Positions 1 through 5,734 of a stretch of DNA of 5,811 nt are shown in pieces. The stretch's first letter is position 1. Every line of letters starts with the position of its first letter. Origin of the DNA: Fimenecus sp964457415 (GTDB taxonomy: Bacteria; Bacillota; Clostridia; Oscillospirales; Acutalibacteraceae). The notes beneath the pieces were generated by a model. The model was not told the origin of the DNA. It was given only the letters and a program-made list of their open reading frames with translations, and searched no databases. Location of the stretch: the NCBI GenBank assembly GCA_964457415.1, contig CAYWFB010000085.1:1-5811 (forward strand), in the 5' to 3' direction. Made by a program: the position numbers and the translations under genes.

Positions 1-114
1 CTTCTTTTTGAAACAAATTGTATGTCAGACGAAAATTACAAATCTCTTCAAAACGATTGTGGTGCCATTCGTAGAATGTTGATTTCTTCACTTAAAACCA
101 TAAAATCCAAATAA
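1..114 (+). CDS. C-terminal fragment of a probable S23/four-helix-bundle protein (cut by window edge)
   Basis: Frame 1 is open from the first base to a TAA at 112-114 and gives 37 residues, including DENYKSLQNDC followed by IRRMLISSLKTIKSK. From family knowledge, this resembles the C-terminal helix of the S23 (23S rRNA intervening-sequence) four-helix-bundle family: an acidic Y..L..DC segment, then a leucine-rich helix with a Ser-Leu-Lys-Thr-rich basic tail. Free-standing members are common in Firmicutes and Bacteroidetes. Most have no known role; the Avd accessory proteins of diversity-generating retroelements have the same fold. An internal ATG at 22 exists but has no convincing Shine-Dalgarno sequence, so this is read as a truncated gene and not a 30-residue ORF. 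The assignment rests on a short stretch and is tentative. It lies 97 bp upstream of, and codirectional with, the acetyltransferase gene. Confidence 0.55.
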   Translation, partial: LLFETNCMSDENYKSLQNDCGAIRRMLISSLKTIKSK

Positions 115-211
115 GGGTTTGGGCGTTGCCATTGACAGCGTTTGTGCAGACAAGCGCGATGCCGGTTCTAAATCCGTTCGATAAATTCAAGTTTGTCGTT
201 GAGGTGTAACA
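115..211 (+). other. Linker of higher GC between the S23-like tail and the acetyltransferase; no recognised gene
   Basis: This stretch is visibly richer in G and C than the acetyltransferase that follows. The frame running from about 111 to a TAA at 207-209 is open (tail residues NPFDKFKFVVEV) and would stop 3 nt before the next start codon, but it has no plausible start or recognisable family. A TTGACA hexamer at 132-137 has no matching -10 box. GAGGTG at 201-206 sits 5 nt before the ATG at 212 and is the likely ribosome binding site of the acetyltransferase. The stretch could be a degraded gene end or a mobile-element scar. Confidence 0.3.
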
Positions 212-724
212 ATGAAAATCGAATTAAAACAAATAAACAATAATATGAAAGAACCCGAATATGAAATGTTACAAGGTATTCTTGGGGTGGAAAATGGATT
301 TACAAATCCTGCATACAATTTATCCTATATAGAATATAAAATTTGGCTTCAAGAAGAAGATAATCATTCTAAAGGTATAGGCTTACCTAACGGATGGAAA
401 CCTTATACAACATACATTTTATACATTGATGATATTCCAGTAGGATATGGAAGAGTAAGACACTCGTCGGATGAGTCTTTGGAAACTGTTGTTGGTGCAG
501 GAAATTTAGGATACGGCATTTCAAAAGAGCATCGCGGAAAAGGCTATGGGAATATTTTATTTCAAGAATTGCTGAAGATGTGTAAAAAGCTCGGATATAA
601 TGAAATAAAATTATTTCCTTTGAAAACAAATGAAGCAACCATAAATATAATGATGAAAAATGGTGGAAAAATTATTGGCGATTTCAAAAAAGAAAAGCAT
701 ATAATATCAATCCCAATAAAGTGA
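212..724 (+). CDS. GNAT-family N-acetyltransferase (COG3981-like)
   Basis: A complete 170-residue protein of the GCN5-related N-acetyltransferase fold, expected to move an acetyl group from acetyl-CoA to an amine on an unknown cytoplasmic substrate. Visible signatures are the central strands TTYILYIDDIPVGYGRVRH (about 66-84), a GNLGYGISKEHRGKGYG stretch (97-113) holding the pyrophosphate-binding motif A with R108-G-K-G-Y-G113, and motif B with N140, A142 and the KNGG turn (149-152). The order, including the TTY/VGYGRVRH core and the IG-Y-like strand before the RGKGYG loop, resembles the COG3981 predicted acetyltransferases. There is no signal peptide or membrane segment. The start is supported by GAGGTG 5 nt upstream. 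Composition is AT-rich (roughly one third GC in sampled stretches, against over 40 percent in the topoisomerase genes), and two of its arginines (81 and 83) use AGA. That would fit recent acquisition, but this is inference. The substrate cannot be predicted. Confidence 0.88.
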   Translation: MKIELKQINNNMKEPEYEMLQGILGVENGFTNPAYNLSYIEYKIWLQEEDNHSKGIGLPNGWKPYTTYILYIDDIPVGYGRVRHSSDESLETVVGAGNLGYGISKEHRGKGYGNILFQELLKMCKKLGYNEIKLFPLKTNEATINIMMKNGGKIIGDFKKEKHIISIPIK

Positions 725-749
725 TACAAATTCATAGTTGTAGAATATT

Positions 750-783
750 AAACCCGACAGACATAGAAAATCTGTCGGGTTTT
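750..783. terminator. Stem-loop terminator between convergent genes, possibly bidirectional
   Basis: A perfect 12-bp stem (AAACCCGACAGA at 750-761 with TCTGTCGGGTTT at 771-782) encloses a 9-nt loop. It begins 25 nt after the acetyltransferase stop and is followed by only a short U run (the T series ends at 783). The complementary strand shows AAACCC...GGGTTT with a short T/A-rich tail as well, so it may also stop transcripts arriving from the topoisomerase genes. The structure is read directly; terminator activity is inferred from its position. Confidence 0.75.
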
Positions 784-851
784 AACGTCCTTATGAGAAA
801 AAGCCTTTGAGAGTTCCTTTTTTATTGTGCAAATATACTTGAGAAATGAAT

Positions 852-893
852 CCCTCCGTCTGCTTCGCAGACACCTCCCTTTGACAAGGGAGG
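852..893. repeat. Double-hairpin intergenic element, probable dispersed repeat
   Basis: Two adjacent perfect hairpins are packed into about 40 nt. The first has a 6-bp stem GTCTGC (858-863)/GCAGAC (867-872) with loop TTC. The second has an 8-bp stem CCTCCCTT (874-881)/AAGGGAGG (886-893) with loop TGAC. CCTCC at 853-857 can also pair with GGAGG at 889-893, giving an alternative cruciform-like fold. I recall very similar CTCCGTC...CTTCG...CTCCCTTTG...AAGGGAGGC elements scattered between genes in gut Clostridia, but only one copy is in this window, so the repeat status is from memory. It starts 10 nt past the stop codon of the parC-like gene and would be transcribed as its 3' UTR. Confidence 0.6.
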
Positions 894-903
894 CAATAAA
901 AGA

Positions 904-3144
904 TTAAAATGTTAACTGTTCACCTTGGTCTTCTGCGCTGAGGATTGCTCCGTTTGCGGGAAGGTTCTTTGTTCTGTATCGGCCGGGCTTTGCGAACATA
1001 CCGTCGGTGAAATCGGTAACCGTATCAACGCGGTGACCTTTTTTAAGGCTCATCACTGAAACGCCCTGACTATCCTTTGTCGTCTTTGCGGAGATAGCTC
1101 CCGAATTGAAGAGCAAATATCTGCCTGCTGTGGATTTCATAACGAGTTCTTTATCCTGTGGCACATAAACTGCGGCAACCAATGGGCTCTTATCAGAATA
1201 TGCTTTAATAAGCTTTTTGCGGTTTGTCTTGGTTTCATAAGCTGAAATATCAACCTTTGCAACCTTGCCGTTTTCAAAGAAGAAGAGCATATATCCCTTG
1301 TATTCTTTAAGAACTACCATTGAAATCGCAGTTTCGCCCTCTTCCATTGAAAGCTTTGAAGCCACGAAATCGCCCAATACGCTTGCTTTTGTATCGTCAA
1401 ATTCGTTTGCGCGGGATTTATAAACCTGACACTTATTTGTGAAGAACAAAAGCTCTGTGCTGTTGGTCGTTTCAACGCTCATTATGATTTCGTCATTCTC
1501 TTTGAGCTTATGCTCACCGCTCATACGAAGTGACAATGGGGTAATTTTCTTGAAATAACCCTCTTTTGTGAAGAAGAGTGTTACGGGGTAGTCAGGAATT
1601 TCTTCGATTTCTACCTTTTCTTCTTCAACCTCTTGGGCATAGATAATCTCAGAGCGACGGTCCTTACCGTATTTATCGGCAACACCTTTGAGCTCGTTTA
1701 CGATAATTTTCTTAACGCGTGATTTATTGGCAAGAATATCTTCCATATCCTCAATCTGCTTTTTAAGGTCTTCAACATCCTTTAAGCGTTTAAGGATATA
1801 TTCACGGTTCAAGTGACGAAGCTTGATTTCTGCCACATATTCAGCCTGAATTTTATCAATGCCAAAGCCAATCATCAAGTTTGGAACAACCTCTGCCTCT
1901 TCTTCGGTTTCGCGGACAATCTTGATTGCCTTGTCAATATCGAGAAGAATTTTCTGAAGTCCCAATAGAAGATGCAATTTATCCTTCGCCTTTGTCAAAT
2001 CGAAATAAACACGACGGTTTACACATTCGGTACGGAATGCAATCCATTCAAGAAGCAAATCAGCAACGCCCAACACCTGAGGAACCCCTGCAATAAGCAC
2101 ATTGAAGTTGCAAGAGAATGTATCCTCAAGAGGAGTCATTTTATAAAGCTTCTGCATTAATTTTTCGGCATCTGTACCGCGTTTTAAGTCAATTGTAATT
2201 TTAAGACCCTTTTTATCGGTTTCGTCACGAATATCACTGATTTCGCGGATTGCATTTGCCTTTACTCTTTCAATAATCTTGTCGATTATTGCCTCCGCTG
2301 TTGTTGTGGGAGGAATTTCTGTAATATCAATGCAGTTATTTGCCTTGTCGTATTCATATTTTGCTCTTACCTTAAAGCCACCTCGACCTGTACGGTAAAT
2401 CTCACTCATCTGACGCTCGTCATAGATAATCTTACCGCCACCGATGAAATCGGGAGCTTTAAGAGTTTCAGTAATATCAAAATCGGGGTTTTTAATAAGT
2501 CCGATTGTGGTTTCGCAGATTTCACGAAGATTGAACGAGCAGATTGAAGATGCCATACCAACCGCGATACCCGTATTTGCATTAACGAGAACCGATGGGA
2601 ATGAAACGGGCAACAAAGTCGGCTCCTGCATTGTGGCGTCATAGTTATCCACAAAATCTACGGTATCCTTATCAATATCACGGAAAAGCTCGGCAGAAAT
2701 TGTCTCAAGCTTTGCCTCAGTATAACGGGAAGCGGCGAAAACCATATTCTTTGAATAAGCCTTACCGAAGTTACCCTTTGAATCAACATAAGGGTGCAAC
2801 AAGCTCTCGTTACCGCGGGAAAGACGCACCATTGTTTCGTAAATTGCCGCATCACCGTGGGGGTTCAACTGCATTGTACGACCAACGATATTGGCTGATT
2901 TAACTCTGCCACCGTTTAAAAGTCCCATTTTATACATTGTATAAAGCAATTTTCTGTGAGAGGGCTTAAAGCCGTCAATCTCGGGAATTGCACGGGATAC
3001 AATTACGCTCATAGCGTATGGCATAAAGTTTGTTTCAAGAGTATGGGTAATATTCTGAGTTACAACCTCGCCTGCACCGATAATATGGGCATTTAATTGC
3101 TCTTCGGTGATTTCTGTTTCAACAGGTTTCTTTTTTCTTGCCAT
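904..3144 (-). CDS. parC: DNA topoisomerase IV-like subunit A (type IIA, ParC/GyrA family)
   Basis: This 746-residue breakage-reunion subunit forms the transient phosphotyrosine bond with DNA while the partner B subunit supplies ATPase and TOPRIM metal sites. An N-terminal DNA-gate domain includes MSVIVSRAIPEIDGFKPSHRK (45-65), NPHGDAAIYE (94-103) and VDSKGNFG (120-127). The catalytic Tyr141 follows Arg140 in ASRYTEAKL, and NANTGIAVGMAS (188-199) is the conserved core. A C-gate coiled-coil region runs near 385-500. A beta-pinwheel tail of about 5 blades follows, with repeats at LFFTKEGYFKKI, LLFFTNKCQVYK, LFFFENGKVAKV and MKSTAGRYLLF. No GyrA box (QRRGGKG-like) is present; the matching place reads LRMSGEHKLKENDE. 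Length is ParC-like and shorter than most GyrA proteins. This, and the absence of dnaA/recF-type neighbours, favours parC over gyrA. Unusual residues against E. coli GyrA are Ala99 (Ser83), Lys65 (Arg47) and Asn94 (His78). It is translated 15 nt after parE, with a strong ribosome site; the start is secure. Confidence 0.9.
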   Translation of the reverse strand: MARKKKPVETEITEEQLNAHIIGAGEVVTQNITHTLETNFMPYAMSVIVSRAIPEIDGFKPSHRKLLYTMYKMGLLNGGRVKSANIVGRTMQLNPHGDAAIYETMVRLSRGNESLLHPYVDSKGNFGKAYSKNMVFAASRYTEAKLETISAELFRDIDKDTVDFVDNYDATMQEPTLLPVSFPSVLVNANTGIAVGMASSICSFNLREICETTIGLIKNPDFDITETLKAPDFIGGGKIIYDERQMSEIYRTGRGGFKVRAKYEYDKANNCIDITEIPPTTTAEAIIDKIIERVKANAIREISDIRDETDKKGLKITIDLKRGTDAEKLMQKLYKMTPLEDTFSCNFNVLIAGVPQVLGVADLLLEWIAFRTECVNRRVYFDLTKAKDKLHLLLGLQKILLDIDKAIKIVRETEEEAEVVPNLMIGFGIDKIQAEYVAEIKLRHLNREYILKRLKDVEDLKKQIEDMEDILANKSRVKKIIVNELKGVADKYGKDRRSEIIYAQEVEEEKVEIEEIPDYPVTLFFTKEGYFKKITPLSLRMSGEHKLKENDEIIMSVETTNSTELLFFTNKCQVYKSRANEFDDTKASVLGDFVASKLSMEEGETAISMVVLKEYKGYMLFFFENGKVAKVDISAYETKTNRKKLIKAYSDKSPLVAAVYVPQDKELVMKSTAGRYLLFNSGAISAKTTKDSQGVSVMSLKKGHRVDTVTDFTDGMFAKPGRYRTKNLPANGAILSAEDQGEQLTF

Positions 3145-3150
3145 TTATAT

Positions 3151-3159
3151 CCCCCTCCC
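3151..3159 (-). promoter_or_regulatory. Strong purine-rich ribosome binding site for the parC-like gene
   Basis: On the minus strand GGGAGGGGG begins directly after the parE-like stop codon (3160-3162) and lies 6 nt before the ATG at 3142-3144. It fills most of the 15-nt gap between the two genes. It fixes the start codon of the A subunit and suggests independent, efficient initiation as well as coupling to the terminating ribosome, which fits two subunits needed in equal amounts. Confidence 0.8.
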
Positions 3160-5145
3160 TTATGAAATATCTGCAAGGTCAATATACATATGACCGTTTT
3201 CTGCAATGAAATCTTTTCTGCCCTGCAAATCGTCGCCCATAAAGAGCTCGAATTTTTCGTCCATAAGTGCTTCGATATTATCAGGCTCGACCTTGATAAG
3301 ACGGCGGGTTTTGGGGTTCATTGTGGTGAGCCACATCATATCCGCATCGTTTTCACCAAGTCCCTTTGAACGCTGAATTGTATATTTTGCATCGCCGATT
3401 TCTGCGAGCACATCTGCTTTTTCTTTTTCTGTATAGCAGAAATAAGTCTGGTCTTTACAACGGATTTCGTAAAGCGGTGACTCTGCAATAAACACCTTAC
3501 CCTCTTTAATAATTGTGGGCATAAGACGTCTAATCATTGTAAGAATGAGTGTTCTGATATGGAATCCGTCGACGTCAGCGTCGGTACAGATAATAACCTT
3601 GCTCCAACGAAGATTTTCAAGACTGAAAAGTGACAATTCTTTATTTGATTTTGAGTTAACCTCAACACCGCATCCGATAACCTTAATCAAGTCAACAATA
3701 ATATCGCTTTTGAAGATTTTATCGTATTCACTCTTTAAGCAGTTGAGAATTTTACCGCGGACGGGAATAATCGCCTGAAATGCTGAGTCGCGAGCCTGCT
3801 TACAAGCACCGAGAGCCGAATCACCTTCAACTATGAAGATTTCGCGTTCGTTTACGTCTTTGCTACGGCAGTCAACAAATTTTTCAACTCTGCTTGTCAT
3901 ATCGTTGCTTGACTGCAAAGTCTTTTTAATATTAATTCTTGTGCTTTCTGCCTTAATACGCGAGCGCATATTAATTAAAATCTGGTTTGCAATCTTATCG
4001 GCATCAAGCTTATTCTCAATAAAGTAAATTTCAAGCTGATGACGGAAAAATTCTGTCATAGCCTCTTGAATGAACTTGTTTGTGATTGCCTTTTTAGTCT
4101 GATTTTCGTATGAGGTCTGTGTTGAGAACGAAGAAACAACAAGAATTAAGCAATCCTCAATATCCTGATAACTGATTTTAGCGTCGCTTTTAAGGTATTT
4201 TCCGCTCTGCTTGAGATAGTTGTCGATTTGAGCCACAAAAGCGCTTCTGAAGGCTTTTTCGGGGGCTCCTCCGTGCTCCAGAAAGCTTGAGTTATGATAA
4301 TACTCTTTCATCTGCACCTTATTTGAGAAACAGAGTGAAGCAGTAATCTTAACACGATAGTCTTTCATATCGGCACGGTCGCGACCAACCTTTTCGGTTG
4401 ACCAGAACTGAACCGTTGACATTTCTGTGCCTGTGGCGATTTCCTTTACATAGTCGGTAATTCCGTTATCGTATACATATTCAAAGGTTTCAAAGGAATT
4501 ACCCGAAATCTGATTTTTAAGTATGAATTTAATGCCCGCGTTTACAACGGACTGACGTTTGATGGTCTCCTGATAATATTCAAGAGGAATATTAATATCG
4601 GTGAAAACCTTTAAATCGGGCTTCCAACGGATACGAGAACCTGTATCACGCTTATTATATGGCTCTTTAATCATATTCCCTGCGATTTCACCATGTTCAA
4701 AGTGAAGAAGATATTTAAATCCGCCGGTGTGGATTTCAGCGTCCATATATTCTGATGCATACTGTGTGGCGCAAAGACCCAAGCCGTTAAGACCGAGAGA
4801 ATATTCGTAGTTGCCGCCGTCGTTTGTATCGTACTTACCGCCTGCATACAACTCGCAGAAAACGAGCTCCCAGTTATAACAGTTTTCTTTTTTATTGAAG
4901 TCAACGGGGATACCACGACCGAAGTCCTGAATTTCAACTGAGCCGTCGAGAAAACGGGTTACGACAATCTTATCGCCGTAGCCCTCGCGAGCTTCGTCGA
5001 TTGAGTTTGAAAGAATTTCAAACACAGAATGTTGACAGCCCTCGATACCATCCGAGCCGAAAATAACGGCAGGACGTTTACGAACTCGGTCAGCGCCTTT
5101 AAGTTGTGAGATGCTTTCATTACCGTATGATGCTTTCTTTGCCAT
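3160..5145 (-). CDS. parE: DNA topoisomerase IV-like subunit B (ATPase/TOPRIM, ParE/GyrB family)
   Basis: This 661-residue ATPase subunit would pair with the downstream A subunit to pass one DNA duplex through another. Its N-terminal GHKL ATPase domain shows VFEILSNSIDEA with the general base Glu43 and Mg-binding Asn47, QDFGRGIP (73-80, Asp74 and Arg77), AGGKYD (101-106) and the glycine-rich lid GLNGLGLCA (118-126). The transducer domain carries QTKK (349-352; Gln349 and Lys351 match the ATP-contacting QTK loop of GyrB). The TOPRIM domain holds EGDSA (440-444, Glu440), PVRGKILN (461-468), DADVDG (522-527, metal-binding aspartates) and RSKGLGEND (592-600). Length matches stand-alone ParE proteins and leaves no room for the long insertion of enterobacterial GyrB. 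Several positions differ from usual gyrase (EGDSALGAC for EGDSAGGSA), suggesting a divergent lineage. The start is supported by AAAGGA-like bases 8 nt upstream, and a sigma-A promoter lies about 57 nt upstream. It is the first gene of a two-gene operon. Confidence 0.92.
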   Translation of the reverse strand: MAKKASYGNESISQLKGADRVRKRPAVIFGSDGIEGCQHSVFEILSNSIDEAREGYGDKIVVTRFLDGSVEIQDFGRGIPVDFNKKENCYNWELVFCELYAGGKYDTNDGGNYEYSLGLNGLGLCATQYASEYMDAEIHTGGFKYLLHFEHGEIAGNMIKEPYNKRDTGSRIRWKPDLKVFTDINIPLEYYQETIKRQSVVNAGIKFILKNQISGNSFETFEYVYDNGITDYVKEIATGTEMSTVQFWSTEKVGRDRADMKDYRVKITASLCFSNKVQMKEYYHNSSFLEHGGAPEKAFRSAFVAQIDNYLKQSGKYLKSDAKISYQDIEDCLILVVSSFSTQTSYENQTKKAITNKFIQEAMTEFFRHQLEIYFIENKLDADKIANQILINMRSRIKAESTRINIKKTLQSSNDMTSRVEKFVDCRSKDVNEREIFIVEGDSALGACKQARDSAFQAIIPVRGKILNCLKSEYDKIFKSDIIVDLIKVIGCGVEVNSKSNKELSLFSLENLRWSKVIICTDADVDGFHIRTLILTMIRRLMPTIIKEGKVFIAESPLYEIRCKDQTYFCYTEKEKADVLAEIGDAKYTIQRSKGLGENDADMMWLTTMNPKTRRLIKVEPDNIEALMDEKFELFMGDDLQGRKDFIAENGHMYIDLADIS

Positions 5146-5191
5146 ACTTTACATCCTTTTCAAAAATAAAATTCCAAATAAGATAAAAATT

Positions 5192-5223
5192 ACCGCTAAA
5201 TATTATACACTATATTTAGCGGT
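5192..5223. terminator. 12-bp perfect palindrome: likely terminator of the DUF896/DUF1653 operon, overlapping the parE promoter
   Basis: ACCGCTAAATAT at 5192-5203 pairs perfectly with ATATTTAGCGGT at 5212-5223 around an 8-nt centre. Read on the minus strand the hairpin is followed by AATTTTTAT, which would work as a modest intrinsic terminator about 50 nt after the DUF1653 stop. The -10 box of the next promoter (5202-5207) lies across the centre and one arm. RNA started from that promoter would begin within the distal arm and could not form this hairpin, so termination would act only on read-through from upstream. The DNA palindrome could also be an operator. Structure seen; both roles inferred. 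Confidence 0.6.
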
Positions 5224-5231
5224 TTAGTCAA
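5202..5231 (-). promoter_or_regulatory. Sigma-A promoter for the parE-parC operon
   Basis: On the minus strand TTGACT (5231-5226) and a perfect TATAAT (5207-5202) are separated by 18 bp. The predicted start site near 5195 leaves a leader of about 50 nt before the parE ATG. This is the only near-consensus hexamer pair I see in the 126-bp gap. Its spacer and -10 are covered by a perfect inverted repeat, which may allow repression. Confidence 0.75.
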
Positions 5232-5271
5232 GTTTTATGCTGTTTTAAAGCCCAAGATATTCGGTTTTCAC

Positions 5272-5487
5272 TTATTCTCCTATATACTCAAAGCGTTTGA
5301 AGGTTTTGCCATCGCGGGTGATTTCTTCGTCCCACATACTCACAGGACGTACCCAGATTTCTTTTTCGCCGTAAAGTGCACGGTAAACTACCATTTTTTC
5401 AAGTGTTTCGCTGTGATTAGCAATACCAATTACCTCATATTCATTACCTTTGAAGTGACGATATTTACCAAGTTTGATTTCGCTCAT
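5272..5487 (-). CDS. DUF1653 domain protein
   Basis: A 71-residue protein that consists almost entirely of the DUF1653 domain. Family landmarks visible in order are GKYRHFKGNEYEV (7-19), HSETLE (25-30), VVYRALYG (33-40), WVRP (45-48) and the C-terminal RFEYIGE (65-71). The family is widespread in bacteria as a small, probably all-beta, soluble cytoplasmic protein without an assigned biochemical role; I know of no verified function. Its ATG overlaps the TGA of the upstream DUF896 gene in an ATGA quartet (5484-5487), and no strong ribosome site precedes it, so translation is probably coupled. The stop is followed by the palindromic terminator at 5192-5223. Length and motif content look complete. 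Confidence 0.88.
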   Translation of the reverse strand: MSEIKLGKYRHFKGNEYEVIGIANHSETLEKMVVYRALYGEKEIWVRPVSMWDEEITRDGKTFKRFEYIGE

Positions 5488-5690
5488 TTATTCTTACGCT
5501 CAACTTTCGTTTTATTTCCCTTTTCGTCAACGATATACATATTATCAAGCTGACCTGTAAGACTACGCTTAAAGCCGTCAATATACTCACGGCGAAGAAC
5601 TGTCTGCTCTGCTTTTTCTTCTTCAGTGAGACCTACGGTCTTCATTTTCTTTGCAAGTTCATTTATTCTGTCGATTTTTTTCTGTTCCAT
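5484..5690 (-). CDS. DUF896 (YnzC/UPF0291) family protein
   Basis: A 68-residue, highly charged protein of the DUF896 family. It shows IDRINELAKK (6-15), LTEEEKAEQ (21-29) and LRREYIDGFK (32-41), the family's recognisable blocks, which form a short helical hairpin in the Bacillus subtilis relative YnzC. A basic, probably disordered tail follows. In B. subtilis ynzC sits in the SOS-controlled yneA-yneB-ynzC cluster; here there is no yneA or recombinase next to it and I see no CGAAC-N4-GTTCG-type LexA site, so that regulation need not apply. The start is well supported by AAAGGA (5704-5699) with 8-nt spacing, and a good sigma-A promoter lies just upstream. It is first in an operon with the DUF1653 gene, overlapping it by 4 nt. 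Molecular function is unknown. Confidence 0.9.
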   Translation of the reverse strand: MEQKKIDRINELAKKMKTVGLTEEEKAEQTVLRREYIDGFKRSLTGQLDNMYIVDEKGNKTKVERKNK

Positions 5691-5704
5691 ATTGATTTTC
5701 CTTT

Positions 5705-5734
5705 ATCGTTTATTGCTAATATAGTATAAACGAT
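5705..5734. repeat. 9-bp inverted repeat over the -10 region of the DUF896 promoter
   Basis: ATCGTTTAT (5705-5713) and ATAAACGAT (5726-5734) are perfect inverted copies separated by 12 nt. One arm overlaps the -10 box (5723-5728) and the end of the spacer; the other lies in the transcribed leader next to the ribosome site. The spacing of arm centres is 21 bp, about two helical turns, so a dimeric repressor could bind. No regulator is encoded in the window, so an operator role is only inferred. Confidence 0.45.

Noticed and set aside
132..137. Perfect TTGACA as a -35 box for the acetyltransferase
   Set aside because: No acceptable -10 hexamer occurs 16-18 bp downstream; that stretch is GC-rich (AAGCGCGATG). 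A weaker pair, TTGATT (79-84) with TAAAAT (101-106), exists but lies inside the preceding coding tail and is too poor to call.
1..211. A diversity-generating retroelement with template repeat after an Avd-like gene
   Set aside because: No reverse transcriptase, no repeated copy with adenine-specific differences, and the following gene is an ordinary acetyltransferase. Only a fold-level resemblance of a 37-residue tail supports the idea.
387..638. 83-codon open frame antisense to the acetyltransferase
   Set aside because: It overlaps the conserved acetyl-CoA-binding motifs and has low-complexity, family-less sequence.
797..832. Second terminator from AAAAAG and CTTTTTT tracts after the acetyltransferase
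   Set aside because: The stem would be six mostly A-T pairs around a long loop, much weaker than the 12-bp stem just before it.
1972..2903. Several open frames of 60-100 codons antisense to, or out of frame with, the parC-like gene
   Set aside because: They lie fully within a gene with intact conserved motifs, have no recognisable family signature, and are expected as shadows of its codon usage.
3515..4937. Open frames within the parE-like gene on either strand
   Set aside because: The same region encodes the unmistakable GHKL and TOPRIM motifs on the minus strand; the alternatives show no family features.
904..5145. Naming the pair gyrA/gyrB
   Set aside because: No GyrA box, ParC-like and ParE-like lengths, adjacent B-A order without dnaA, dnaN or recF neighbours, and substitutions in the quinolone region favour a topoisomerase IV-like identity, though genes outside the window could change this.
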